Source: a virus. Taken from it: a stretch of 21,354 nt of DNA. This document shows, piece after piece, positions 5,476 through 10,921 of the stretch. A program made the translations under genes and the position numbers. The notes under the pieces are model-generated. The model was not told the origin of the DNA. It saw nothing but the letters and a program-made list of their open reading frames with translations, and did not search any database. The DNA lies in the IMG/VR virus record IMGVR_UViG_3300006921_000200, positions 1-21,354 of that record. One strand, 5' to 3'. How positions within the stretch are numbered: position 1 is the stretch's first letter; each line of letters opens with the position of its first letter.

Positions 5476-5841
5476 CTAGAACGGTGATGAGGACTCTACA
5501 TCAGATGCAGACTCTTCGAAGTCTCCTTCGTCATCGTCTGGTGCATAGTCCCAAGTGTCAGGACTGAACGCTAGCACATCGCCTGACTTGAGCTGGTCAA
5601 GAGGCATAGGCACCTGGTCTGCGAACACAGCCTTAGTACGCTGAGGTCTACAGTCTATTACGCCCTTAGGTAGGTTAGAGGCCATGCCTTCACGGAACCT
5701 GAAGAGCGCGTATTGTGTGCCGTTCGCTGCGGTCTGCACTGTTACCGCGTCAGTTGCTTGAGCTGAAGCCTGACCTGCTTCCTTAACCATAGGAGCTACG
5801 ATGGTAGCTAGTATAGTGCTCTGAGTGTTCTCTGTTGCCAT
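5476..5841 (-). CDS. SSB-like protein with acidic PF tail, GC-rich outlier
   Basis: This 121-residue protein has an alanine- and threonine-rich N-terminus and a core containing NGTQYALFRFRE (40-51) and QRTKAVFADQ (67-76). Its strongly acidic tail (DDDEGDFEESASDVESSSPF) ends in PF, as in SSBs. The core motifs parallel those of the 177-residue protein at 3525-4058 (YYIAVFRD, ERTRVIAQ), so the pair look paralogous. It is the first leftward gene from the divergent region. Base composition stands out: lines sampled inside the gene are about 53-57% G+C against roughly 35-40% around it, with frequent GCC, CTG and ACC-type codons. This suggests recent acquisition or strong codon selection for high expression. 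Single-strand DNA binding is inferred, not shown. Confidence 0.6.
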   Translation of the reverse strand: MATENTQSTILATIVAPMVKEAGQASAQATDAVTVQTAANGTQYALFRFREGMASNLPKGVIDCRPQRTKAVFADQVPMPLDQLKSGDVLAFSPDTWDYAPDDDEGDFEESASDVESSSPF

Positions 5842-6022
5842 ATCAATTGGTTTTAGAGTACGCTACCCAGAGTTGGAGATTCATATCTCTCTTTCAGGTA
5901 CGGGGGTAGTTTCCGTCCAGAATTTAGCGGGGGAGTTTGCTTAGTAGTGGGTTAAACGCTCGATTACTGACACATTTTTTTAAATTAGATGATCTATATT
6001 TTTTTTATAATATATTTTTTTA

Positions 6023-6030
6023 TATCTTTG
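6023..6030 (+). promoter_or_regulatory. Bacteroidota-type -7 element TATCTTTG (upstream)
   Basis: TATCTTTG matches the Bacteroidota consensus TAnnTTTG. It is identical to the copies at 7197 and 12977. The -33 TTG is not evident in the preceding A/T tract. It would start a transcript near 6040, about 330 nt before the first gene, giving a long leader or a separate small RNA. Confidence 0.45.
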
Positions 6031-6039
6031 CCCCATCAC

Positions 6040-6290
6040 TTAATATAGGAACTACTATATATAAGGACACATCGCCAAGAGAATAAAGGATATGAAGCGG
6101 TGCCACTACGTCTTACGTATGCACTTCTTTAAGACTGCATACACCACCCACTTTAATTAGCGGGGACGGACTGAGGTAGAAACTCAGTCTAGAATGGAGC
6201 TTTAGGCTGCTCCCCCTCTCCTGAGGTTTTCTGGGAATTCAACAACACACTTGCGGGAGGGATAAGGTGTTGTGTCTCCACTACTAGCTA
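6040..6290 (+). ncRNA. Structured leader or small RNA candidate
   Basis: Downstream of the 6023 promoter, several stems can form: GTCTTA/TAAGAC (6110-6115 with 6130-6135) interleaved with GTATGC/GCATAC (6117-6122 with 6137-6142), GACTGAG/CTCAGTC (around 6169-6190), GGAGC/GCTCC (around 6196-6213), and ACAACAC/GTGTTGT (around 6242-6275). A second promoter (6337) re-initiates for the gene at 6370, so this RNA need not be part of that message. The strand is inferred from the promoter only. Confidence 0.35.
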
Positions 6291-6313
6291 CTCAATAATA
6301 CTTAAGTATATAC

Positions 6314-6344
6314 TTGCATAGTAAATATAAATATTATATATTTG
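6314..6344 (+). promoter_or_regulatory. Promoter for the rightward operon at 6370
   Basis: TTG at 6314-6316 and TATATTTG at 6337-6344 are separated by 20 nt, as in Bacteroidota sigma-70-type promoters (-33 TTG, -7 TAnnTTTG). The G of the -7 box lies 26 nt before the ATG at 6370, the same distance as at the 7197 promoter and one more than at 12977. Confidence 0.65.
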
Positions 6345-6369
6345 TAAAGTATAACTATATAAATATATA

Positions 6370-6741
6370 ATGAAGAGAGTAAAGAAAGAAGTGCTTAAGA
6401 GTTCTGCATTTTACCCGAAGTATCTCAAATTGATAAATGTAATACTACCAGATCCGTTAACTCAACGTGAGATAGATGTGCTATCAGCGTTTATGGGGTT
6501 GAAGGGGGATTTAGTGGAATTAGATAGGTTTGGTACTCAGGCAAGAACTGTTGTGCGTAAACGTCTAGGATTCAAAACTCATTCTAATTTAGATAACTAT
6601 ATAAAGTACTTCAAGAACAAGGGGGTTTTAGTGCTTAATCCTAAAACTAAACAATTAGAACTGAACAAAAGAATAGAGATACCGAAGAATGAGAAAGAGA
6701 TCTCTTTAGCTTTTGTTTTTAAAATAAAGGACCATGAATAA
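6370..6741 (+). CDS. Winged-helix-like DNA-binding regulator, candidate
   Basis: This is a 123-residue basic protein and the first gene of the rightward block. LTQREIDVLSAFMGL (30-44) resembles the first helix of LuxR- and MarR-type helix-turn-helix domains. RFGTQARTVVRKRLGFKTHSNLDNYIKYFKNKGVL (53-87) fits a recognition helix followed by a wing leading into a beta hairpin (LVLNPKTKQLELN). This suggests a phage transcription regulator, a position consistent with controlling the late operon. Related proteins next to HU-like genes are, as I recall, found in crAss-like phages. Its stop overlaps the next ATG by a few bases (6734-6741). No N-terminal extension is possible past the promoter. The function is inferred from fold-like pattern only. 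Confidence 0.6.
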   Translation: MKRVKKEVLKSSAFYPKYLKLINVILPDPLTQREIDVLSAFMGLKGDLVELDRFGTQARTVVRKRLGFKTHSNLDNYIKYFKNKGVLVLNPKTKQLELNKRIEIPKNEKEISLAFVFKIKDHE

Positions 6742-6964
6742 TATAGAGCAAGAAACAACAATAGAAGATCATATTACAATCATGCTGAGGGATTTTATTT
6801 TTAAATATGAAGAACGCCCTGAATTAGTGGTGCTAGATATAGGATCAGCCTCTGCTCTTAAAGAAGAGTTAGGCTTATCTGCATTAGATGAACTTAAAAG
6901 GTACTCAGGAATGGATGTAGCCTTTGTAATGGATAGCGATGGACAGACAATCAAGTTTTATTAA
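6734..6964 (+). CDS. Small hypothetical phage protein
   Basis: This 76-residue acidic protein overlaps its upstream neighbour by 8 nt and the next gene by 26 nt, so all three are probably translated as a unit. The N-terminal half is helical (IEDHITIMLRDFIFKY). The second half is of alternating pattern (ELVVLDIGSASALKEELGL, then MDVAFVMDSDGQTIKFY). No domain is recognised. The tight packing between a DNA-binding regulator and an HU-like protein suggests an accessory role in the same process. Confidence 0.7.
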   Translation: MNNIEQETTIEDHITIMLRDFIFKYEERPELVVLDIGSASALKEELGLSALDELKRYSGMDVAFVMDSDGQTIKFY

Positions 6965-7229
6965 AGACTTAAGTAATGAACACAAACTTCCTGAGATTGT
7001 AGTTAGGACAATAGTTAGATCACAGTTTGGGTTTGTTAAAGAGGCAATAGAGAAAGATGATCCTGAGGGGGTTTTATTGCATTCCTTTGGAACATTTAGA
7101 GTTAAACGAGGGAGAGTTAATGGTCTTTTAAAGGGGTATTTAAAAGGACTGAGAAAAAAAATGGGAAAAGACTTGAATTTAATAAAAAAAATTAAGTATC
7201 TTTGGTCCATAAGAAATAAAGTTTATTAA
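6939..7229 (+). CDS. HU/IHF-like DNA-binding protein
   Basis: This 96-residue basic protein resembles the HU/IHF family. Helices at residues 5-38 (SFIKDLSNEHKLPEIVVRTI... QFGFVKEAI) are followed by the diagnostic SFGTFRVKRGR (49-59), equivalent to the GFGTFEVRxR segment of HU. The C-terminal part is lysine-rich (KGLRKKMGKDLNLIKKIKYL) and lacks the recognisable proline-tipped beta arm, so DNA bending may differ from cellular HU. HU/IHF-like proteins near the head of the structural block are known from crAss-like phages. The start ATG lies within the 3' end of the preceding gene. The last codons contain a promoter for the next gene (7197-7204). Confidence 0.8.
   Translation: MDRQSSFIKDLSNEHKLPEIVVRTIVRSQFGFVKEAIEKDDPEGVLLHSFGTFRVKRGRVNGLLKGYLKGLRKKMGKDLNLIKKIKYLWSIRNKVY
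7173..7204 (+). promoter_or_regulatory. Internal promoter inside the HU-like gene
   Basis: TTG at 7173-7175 and TATCTTTG at 7197-7204 are 21 nt apart, and the -7 G is 26 nt before the ATG at 7230. The geometry matches the promoter at 6314-6344. It would let the structural genes from 7230 onward be expressed independently of the regulator and HU-like gene. Confidence 0.6.
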
Positions 7230-7445
7230 ATGGCACATAAAGATGCAGCAAAGTCAGCGAAGCTTTTTTACGAAAGCATGAAAGCGGCTCAACAGAGAGA
7301 TCTATCAGAATTGATCGAAGATCAACAAGAACTTTCTGAAAAGGAAAACCAACCAACAGTAGATCTTAGTTCAAAAATATTAGAACAAGCTAAGAAGCTA
7401 CATGAAACTGAAATTATTATTAATCAAATCAATAAATTGAAATGA
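7230..7445 (+). CDS. Small coiled phage protein
   Basis: This 71-residue helical, charged protein (MAHKDAAKSAKLFYESMKAA... then QAKKLHETEIIINQINKLK) has heptad-like spacing and no recognised domain. It begins directly after the HU-like stop and is the first gene downstream of the internal promoter. Its TGA overlaps the next ATG (7442-7445), indicating coupled translation. Small helical proteins in this position of phage operons are often scaffold or virion accessory proteins, but nothing here proves that. Confidence 0.75.
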   Translation: MAHKDAAKSAKLFYESMKAAQQRDLSELIEDQQELSEKENQPTVDLSSKILEQAKKLHETEIIINQINKLK

Positions 7446-7708
7446 CAACAGAAGCAACGGTTGGACCAGCACCAACAATGACAGGCGCTCCAGAAGGAGG
7501 CCAATTTGTAACGCCAGAACAAATGGCAGAACACAAAGAAGCAACAGAATTTGCAAAACATGCGCAGATGTCTGAGCTAAAAATGAGAAAAGCTAGTATT
7601 ATATTACAGTCCTTATCAGTAGGAGGTGATGTAGTAGAGCCTTTATTTGACAAAAAGACTCGTAAAGAGTTACAAGACAAAGTAGCATCAATTTTAAAAA
7701 CCTTATAA
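7442..7708 (+). CDS. Small hypothetical phage protein
   Basis: This 88-residue protein has a low-complexity start (MTTEATVGPAPTMTGAPEGG) rich in P, T, A and G, then a helical segment from about residue 25 (PEQMAEHKEATEFAKHAQ...) to the end (KELQDKVASILKTL). The disordered head and helical tail suggest a peptide that binds a partner. No family is recognised. It overlaps the preceding stop by four bases and lies 1 nt before the following gene. Confidence 0.75.
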   Translation: MTTEATVGPAPTMTGAPEGGQFVTPEQMAEHKEATEFAKHAQMSELKMRKASIILQSLSVGGDVVEPLFDKKTRKELQDKVASILKTL

Positions 7709-7709
7709 T

Positions 7710-7985
7710 ATGGAAGGAATTAAGAACAGAGTCGTAACTGACGAAAATATTCAAATGACCTTTTGTGCAAACTGTAAAAACTGTCCATCAGTAGATATGA
7801 CCCTGGAATCTGACGAGGTAATCGTTGGAGGAGAAGAGGAAGGGTTTACATCTTTTACAAAGGAGCAGTTTAAGCTTTTTATTGCAGAAGCAAAAGCGGG
7901 TACATTTGATGATATGCTTAAAGATGTAGATAAACCAGTAACTAGGACAGGGGGATTAGCTCCTGATTGTGGTCCAAGTATATAG
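7710..7985 (+). CDS. Small protein with clustered cysteines
   Basis: This 91-residue acidic protein contains FCANCKNCPSVDM near residues 18-30 (C19, C22, C25) and C87 near the end (APDCGPSI). CxxCxxC suggests a metal site or disulphide cluster. The middle is acidic with short strands (SDEVIVGGEEEGFTSFTKEQF). No family is recognised with confidence. It is followed within 2 nt by another cysteine-rich small protein, so the two may act together. Confidence 0.75.
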   Translation: MEGIKNRVVTDENIQMTFCANCKNCPSVDMTLESDEVIVGGEEEGFTSFTKEQFKLFIAEAKAGTFDDMLKDVDKPVTRTGGLAPDCGPSI

Positions 7986-7987
7986 TT

Positions 7988-8314
7988 ATGGGAATATTTA
8001 AGAATATAGTAGACGGTTGGTCGAATTATTATGCAGCAATCAGTGAAGAAGGGCTTTCAGATGAGATTCAAGCATTGGCAGATACTAGAGCCGAGGTATG
8101 TGGTGAGTGTCCTGAGCTCGTAGAGTCGGGCATCTGGAAAATTTTCAACCGAGTGCTTCCTGATGGCAGGACTATTAAGCAAAGACAATCAGCTATTGCA
8201 GAAACAGATAAGAATAATAAAGTACATAAAGGATATAAGTGCGGAAAGTGCGGATGTGCATTTCCACAGAACGTATATGCACCAGATAAAAAGTGTCCTT
8301 TAGGTAAATGGTAA
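7988..8314 (+). CDS. Small zinc-ribbon-like phage protein
   Basis: Taking ATG at 7988 as start gives 108 residues beginning MGIFKNIVDGW. A TTG seven codons upstream is open but less likely. Cysteines are arranged as C38-x2-C41 and C85-x2-C88-x-C90 with a final KKCPLGKW (C103). Paired CxxC clusters that end in CPLGKW are, as I recall, typical of a small phage protein family found near structural genes, probably zinc-binding. Function is unknown. The neighbours are the cysteine-bearing 91-residue protein upstream and the co-chaperonin 11 nt downstream. Confidence 0.75.
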   Translation: MGIFKNIVDGWSNYYAAISEEGLSDEIQALADTRAEVCGECPELVESGIWKIFNRVLPDGRTIKQRQSAIAETDKNNKVHKGYKCGKCGCAFPQNVYAPDKKCPLGKW

Positions 8315-8325
8315 AAATATAAATA

Positions 8326-8616
8326 ATGAAATTAGACGAAACAGTAAAAAACATAAAATTAATAGGCGATAATATATTAGTTTTTGTAGAGCCTCCTAAA
8401 AAAGAGACTCAGAGTGGTATTATAGTATCTGAAGAGGTAGCTAGAGAACATTCAGAGCTTTATGGGGAAGTAGTTGCAGTAGGACCTAGTGTAAAAGATT
8501 TTTCAGAGGGAGATGTAGTTTTATTACCTCCACATGGAAGTACTCCAACTGTATATAAGAATATTGTATATCACGTATTTAAAGAATATAGTCTATTTGC
8601 TAAAATAGAGGAATAA
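8326..8616 (+). CDS. groES: GroES-type co-chaperonin (Cpn10)
   Basis: This is a 96-residue protein, the usual Cpn10 length. DNILVFVEPPKKETQSGIIV (15-34) corresponds to the first strand plus the mobile loop, whose hydrophobic tip GIIV binds GroEL. GEVVAVGP (47-54) and EGDVVLLPPHG (61-71) are the conserved barrel strands, and LFAKIEE ends the fold. It caps the host chaperonin chamber during folding. Phage-encoded examples such as T4 gp31 are needed to fold the major capsid protein. No GroEL is present in the window, so it presumably works with the host chaperonin. Its position just before the packaging and portal genes suits capsid folding. The stop overlaps the next start. Confidence 0.93.
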   Translation: MKLDETVKNIKLIGDNILVFVEPPKKETQSGIIVSEEVAREHSELYGEVVAVGPSVKDFSEGDVVLLPPHGSTPTVYKNIVYHVFKEYSLFAKIEE

Positions 8617-8831
8617 TGACAGATAAGAGTTCTCATATAGTTGAGATCACGATCAAATCGGATACGCCTGAGATTGTTCAGGCTTTTATCTATGGTTACT
8701 TTGGTGAAAATTGTAACGTAGATAGAACTCCAGAGGCGACTTTTAAACTTGTAGTTAAAGAAGAAGAGTTAGACTACGAGTTAGACTTGACTAGAGAGAA
8801 AGACATAGAAGACGAACGTGAATTTATTTGA
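8616..8831 (+). CDS. Small acidic hypothetical protein
   Basis: This 71-residue protein overlaps the GroES stop by one base and the next gene by 14 nt. It has a beta-alpha-beta look (HIVEITIKSDTPEIVQAFIY, then TFKLVVKEEELDYELDL) and a very acidic C-terminus (TREKDIEDEREFI). No family is recognised. Tight overlaps on both sides make it a real gene in the operon. Confidence 0.7.
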   Translation: MTDKSSHIVEITIKSDTPEIVQAFIYGYFGENCNVDRTPEATFKLVVKEEELDYELDLTREKDIEDEREFI

Positions 8832-9366
8832 TTTACAAAACAGGAAAGTAGTTATCGCTCCTGCCGCTCTTTTAATTCCAGAATTTAAAGAGATATGGGA
8901 GCGTGACGAAACTGAATATAAAGAAATAGCATTAGCTGAACTTAGTTATGTGTATTTCGTATCAGACTATAAATCTATTTATAGATCTGGAATCTCAGAA
9001 GGTGAGTTGCATGCTGTTGTTGCTAAGGACTTTTTAAAGGATGAGGCTTACGAGCCTTGTCCGCAAGTCCGATCTGCAATGACTAAGTATATGATGCTAC
9101 AAGAAACTCCATCTATGCGATTACTAACAGCATCTTTAAGTACAATAGACAAGTTAACTGACTATTTACAACATGTTGACTTATCAGAACGAGATGCTAG
9201 AGATAAACCCGTATATAAACCGAGTGATATAACTAATTCTTTGAAATCAATTGGAGGAATTGTGGAATCCTTACATAAAGTAAGGGCTCAAGTAGAGAAG
9301 GAACAGCAATCAGCAGCGTCTTTAAGAGGCCAGCGTACGAAAGGTAACAGAGAAGATCCAACCTAA
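8818..9366 (+). CDS. Phage structural-region protein, unknown function
   Basis: This 182-residue protein starts at GTG 8818, inside the end of the previous gene. It has an N-terminal mixed domain (MNLFDLQNRKVVIAPAALLI, EIWERDETEYKEIALAELSY), a central helical part, and a basic, disordered tail (SLRGQRTKGNREDPT). Proteins with a LFDLQN start and the AELSYVYFVSDY motif occur, as I recall, just upstream of terminase and portal genes in Bacteroidota phages, so a packaging or virion role is likely. A small terminase subunit is possible given the position before the large subunit and the helical build, but no helix-turn-helix is clear. It ends 1 nt before the next gene. Confidence 0.7.
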   Translation: MNLFDLQNRKVVIAPAALLIPEFKEIWERDETEYKEIALAELSYVYFVSDYKSIYRSGISEGELHAVVAKDFLKDEAYEPCPQVRSAMTKYMMLQETPSMRLLTASLSTIDKLTDYLQHVDLSERDARDKPVYKPSDITNSLKSIGGIVESLHKVRAQVEKEQQSAASLRGQRTKGNREDPT

Positions 9367-9367
9367 A

Positions 9368-9991
9368 ATGAATTTTGGAATGAAATACTATAGAGAACAG
9401 ATTCAAAAAGCAATGCTGGAAAAAGGATATAAATACTTTACTAGCGATAACTATGATGTTAATATTATAGGGATTAGAAACTCCGAGACAAAAGGAGAAG
9501 TTACAAATAAGTTTGATGATATAATGACCATCTCCTATAAGGATAAAGATGGTAAATGGTGGTACCACGAGTTTGAGTGTACTACTGATCCTGGAGATGA
9601 CTATATAGATGCGCCTATGTCTCCTAATAAAGGATGTGCAGTATTAAAACCTGGGCAATATAGAGGTAGTCATAAAATAAGATTACACGGTGGTAAGTAT
9701 ACTGCCTTAGGTCAAAAGAAAGATGTAACAGTTTATAGAGATAATAACAGGAATGATAAGTATGAGTTCGATGAATCAACCTGTGATACTGGTGTATTTG
9801 GGATTAATATACATAGAGCAACTAAATACGCAGGAAAAACATCTACTAATGTAGATAAATGGTCAGCAGGATGTCAAGTAATTGCATCTAATGATGACTG
9901 GCATACTTTTTTAGATATATGCCAAACAGCAAGAGAGATATGGGGAAATTCATTCTCTTATACCTTACTAGAGAGTAAAGATTTAACTTAA
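9368..9991 (+). CDS. L,D-transpeptidase-like (YkuD-fold) peptidoglycan-acting protein
   Basis: This 207-residue protein has the features of a family common in Bacteroidota and their phages: TTDPG (72-76), a chain of VLKPGQYRGSHKI and LHGGKYTALGQ (92-115), VTVYRDNN (120-127), GINIHRAT (145-152) and WSAGCQVIA (165-173). H149 and C169 in the S-x-G-C-Q context match the catalytic His and Cys of L,D-transpeptidase-type domains (H-x(14-19)-S/T-x-G-C). The role could be cell-wall cleavage at lysis or entry, or wall modification. There is no signal peptide, so export would need a holin or virion packaging. The position inside the packaging operon rather than a lysis cassette is notable. The family match is by motif; the reaction is inferred. 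Confidence 0.75.
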   Translation: MNFGMKYYREQIQKAMLEKGYKYFTSDNYDVNIIGIRNSETKGEVTNKFDDIMTISYKDKDGKWWYHEFECTTDPGDDYIDAPMSPNKGCAVLKPGQYRGSHKIRLHGGKYTALGQKKDVTVYRDNNRNDKYEFDESTCDTGVFGINIHRATKYAGKTSTNVDKWSAGCQVIASNDDWHTFLDICQTAREIWGNSFSYTLLESKDLT

Positions 9992-10015
9992 AACTAATAT
10001 TTAAAAACAACAACA

Positions 10016-10477
10016 ATGGCAATAACAAAAGGAAAATTCACTTTAACTTCAACTGATTTGACCAGTGATCAGATCAACTTTAATGTAGAACAAGAGTGTA
10101 AAACTGCACCATATAGTGATGGATGTGATTCAACAAGCGGATTAGCAAGAGTAACAATTGCTTCAGGAGGCGCGTTTACATTTGATACAGATGATAAATT
10201 TATAAGAAAATCTATTGCATCAACTACTCCAGGAACTAACTGGCACAAAAACTATTTATACGTTAAGAATGTAAATACTACAAATGTCACTTTAAAAGTA
10301 ACAATTGATAGTAGTACTTATCTTCCATCATTGGAGGGATGTACTTCATGTGATATGGTAATAGCAATGCTAGAAAAAGATGATTGGTTACAATTTCCGT
10401 GGACAGCAAACGTAGATTTAAAAGTACAAGCAGTAAGTTCGGATGATTGTTTAATGGAATATATGATCATAAATTAA
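10016..10477 (+). CDS. Probable small virion structural protein
   Basis: This 153-residue protein is rich in T, S, D and V with alternating beta-like segments (GKFTLTSTDL, ARVTIASGGAFTFDTDD, NTTNVTLKVTIDSS, ANVDLKVQAVSSDD), suggestive of an all-beta decoration or head-fibre protein. It has five cysteines, including CTSCD (108-112). No signal peptide or catalytic motif is seen. A 24-nt AT-rich gap precedes it, and its stop codon shares one base with the next ATG (TAATG at 10475-10479). Family unknown to me; the structural role is inferred from composition and place. Confidence 0.65.
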   Translation: MAITKGKFTLTSTDLTSDQINFNVEQECKTAPYSDGCDSTSGLARVTIASGGAFTFDTDDKFIRKSIASTTPGTNWHKNYLYVKNVNTTNVTLKVTIDSSTYLPSLEGCTSCDMVIAMLEKDDWLQFPWTANVDLKVQAVSSDDCLMEYMIIN

Positions 10478-10611
10478 TGGCCAGAGGAGTACAAAATTCG
10501 TATACAAAGCCATCAAGACGAAAAAGACCAGGAGTACATTCTAAAACAAAAACGTCTAATTCTAAAAACTCAAAGTATTACTTAAAAAAATACCGTGGAC
10601 AAGGAAAATAG
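10477..10611 (+). CDS. 44-residue basic protein (KYRGQGK end)
   Basis: ATG at 10477 overlaps the previous TAA, and the frame runs 44 codons to TAG at 10609-10611: MARGVQNSYTKPSRRKRPGV..., then a lysine-serine-asparagine linker and YYLKKYRGQGK at the end. It is strongly basic, with no hydrophobic core, and so is likely disordered and possibly nucleic-acid- or capsid-binding. Tiny basic proteins with KTSNSKNSKYY...KYRGQGK-like sequence just upstream of terminase occur, as I recall, in Bacteroidota phages. The last 17 nt overlap the start of the next gene (GTG 10595). It is short but well supported by overlaps on both sides. Confidence 0.7.
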   Translation: MARGVQNSYTKPSRRKRPGVHSKTKTSNSKNSKYYLKKYRGQGK

Positions 10612-10921
10612 TGAACTTAAAAAATTAAGAGAAAATGAGAAGGCATTGCATCTGGCTATGTATAATGCTTTTTTACTGATAACAGGACGTAAATCTTACG
10701 AGGACTTTGAAAAAGAAGAAGGATTTTGGTTGCCTGAGGGTTTTCATGAGCTTGAATCTATCGATAATATAATGAATTACTTTATTGAATTAGAGGATTA
10801 TGAAAAGTGTGCAGAATTAAGGGATTTAAAAGCACAGATAGAACGAAAGGAAGCAAAGAACAAACTCAGTCACTTATTTCAAACTACTAAATGGAAGATA
10901 GACACAGACGATCAGATATAA
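10595..10921 (+). CDS. Small protein with UVR-like motif
   Basis: This 108-residue helical protein starts at GTG 10595 within the previous gene. Its C-terminal part, MNYFIELEDYEKCAELRDLK (64-83 by count), resembles the UVR motif (a short helical hairpin, EDYEKAAxLRD) found in UvrB, UvrC and other proteins as an interaction module. Related small proteins are common in phages and no enzymatic role is implied. The gene overlaps the terminase start by 31 nt (10891-10921), which implies coupled translation and perhaps a partner function in packaging. The motif match is clear by eye; the role is open. Confidence 0.7.
   Translation: MDKENSELKKLRENEKALHLAMYNAFLLITGRKSYEDFEKEEGFWLPEGFHELESIDNIMNYFIELEDYEKCAELRDLKAQIERKEAKNKLSHLFQTTKWKIDTDDQI

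Larger units (their letters stand above)
5842..6369. promoter_or_regulatory. Divergent intergenic regulatory region
   Basis: 528 nt separate the leftward and rightward blocks and contain no credible gene. From left to right there is a leader for the 5841 gene with a GAGAT/ATCTC hairpin (near 5872-5885), an A/T tract (5976-6022), a rightward -7 element at 6023-6030, a stretch rich in inverted repeats (6060-6280), and a second rightward promoter at 6337-6344. No clear match to the host promoter consensus is seen facing left. Confidence 0.7.

Noticed and set aside
1-6000. Reassigned stop codon (TAA or TAG read as an amino acid) in the leftward block
   Set aside because: TAA, TAG and TGA all end well-supported genes here, including the SSB-like gene whose PF tail must be terminal. 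In-frame stops are limited to weak or broken frames.
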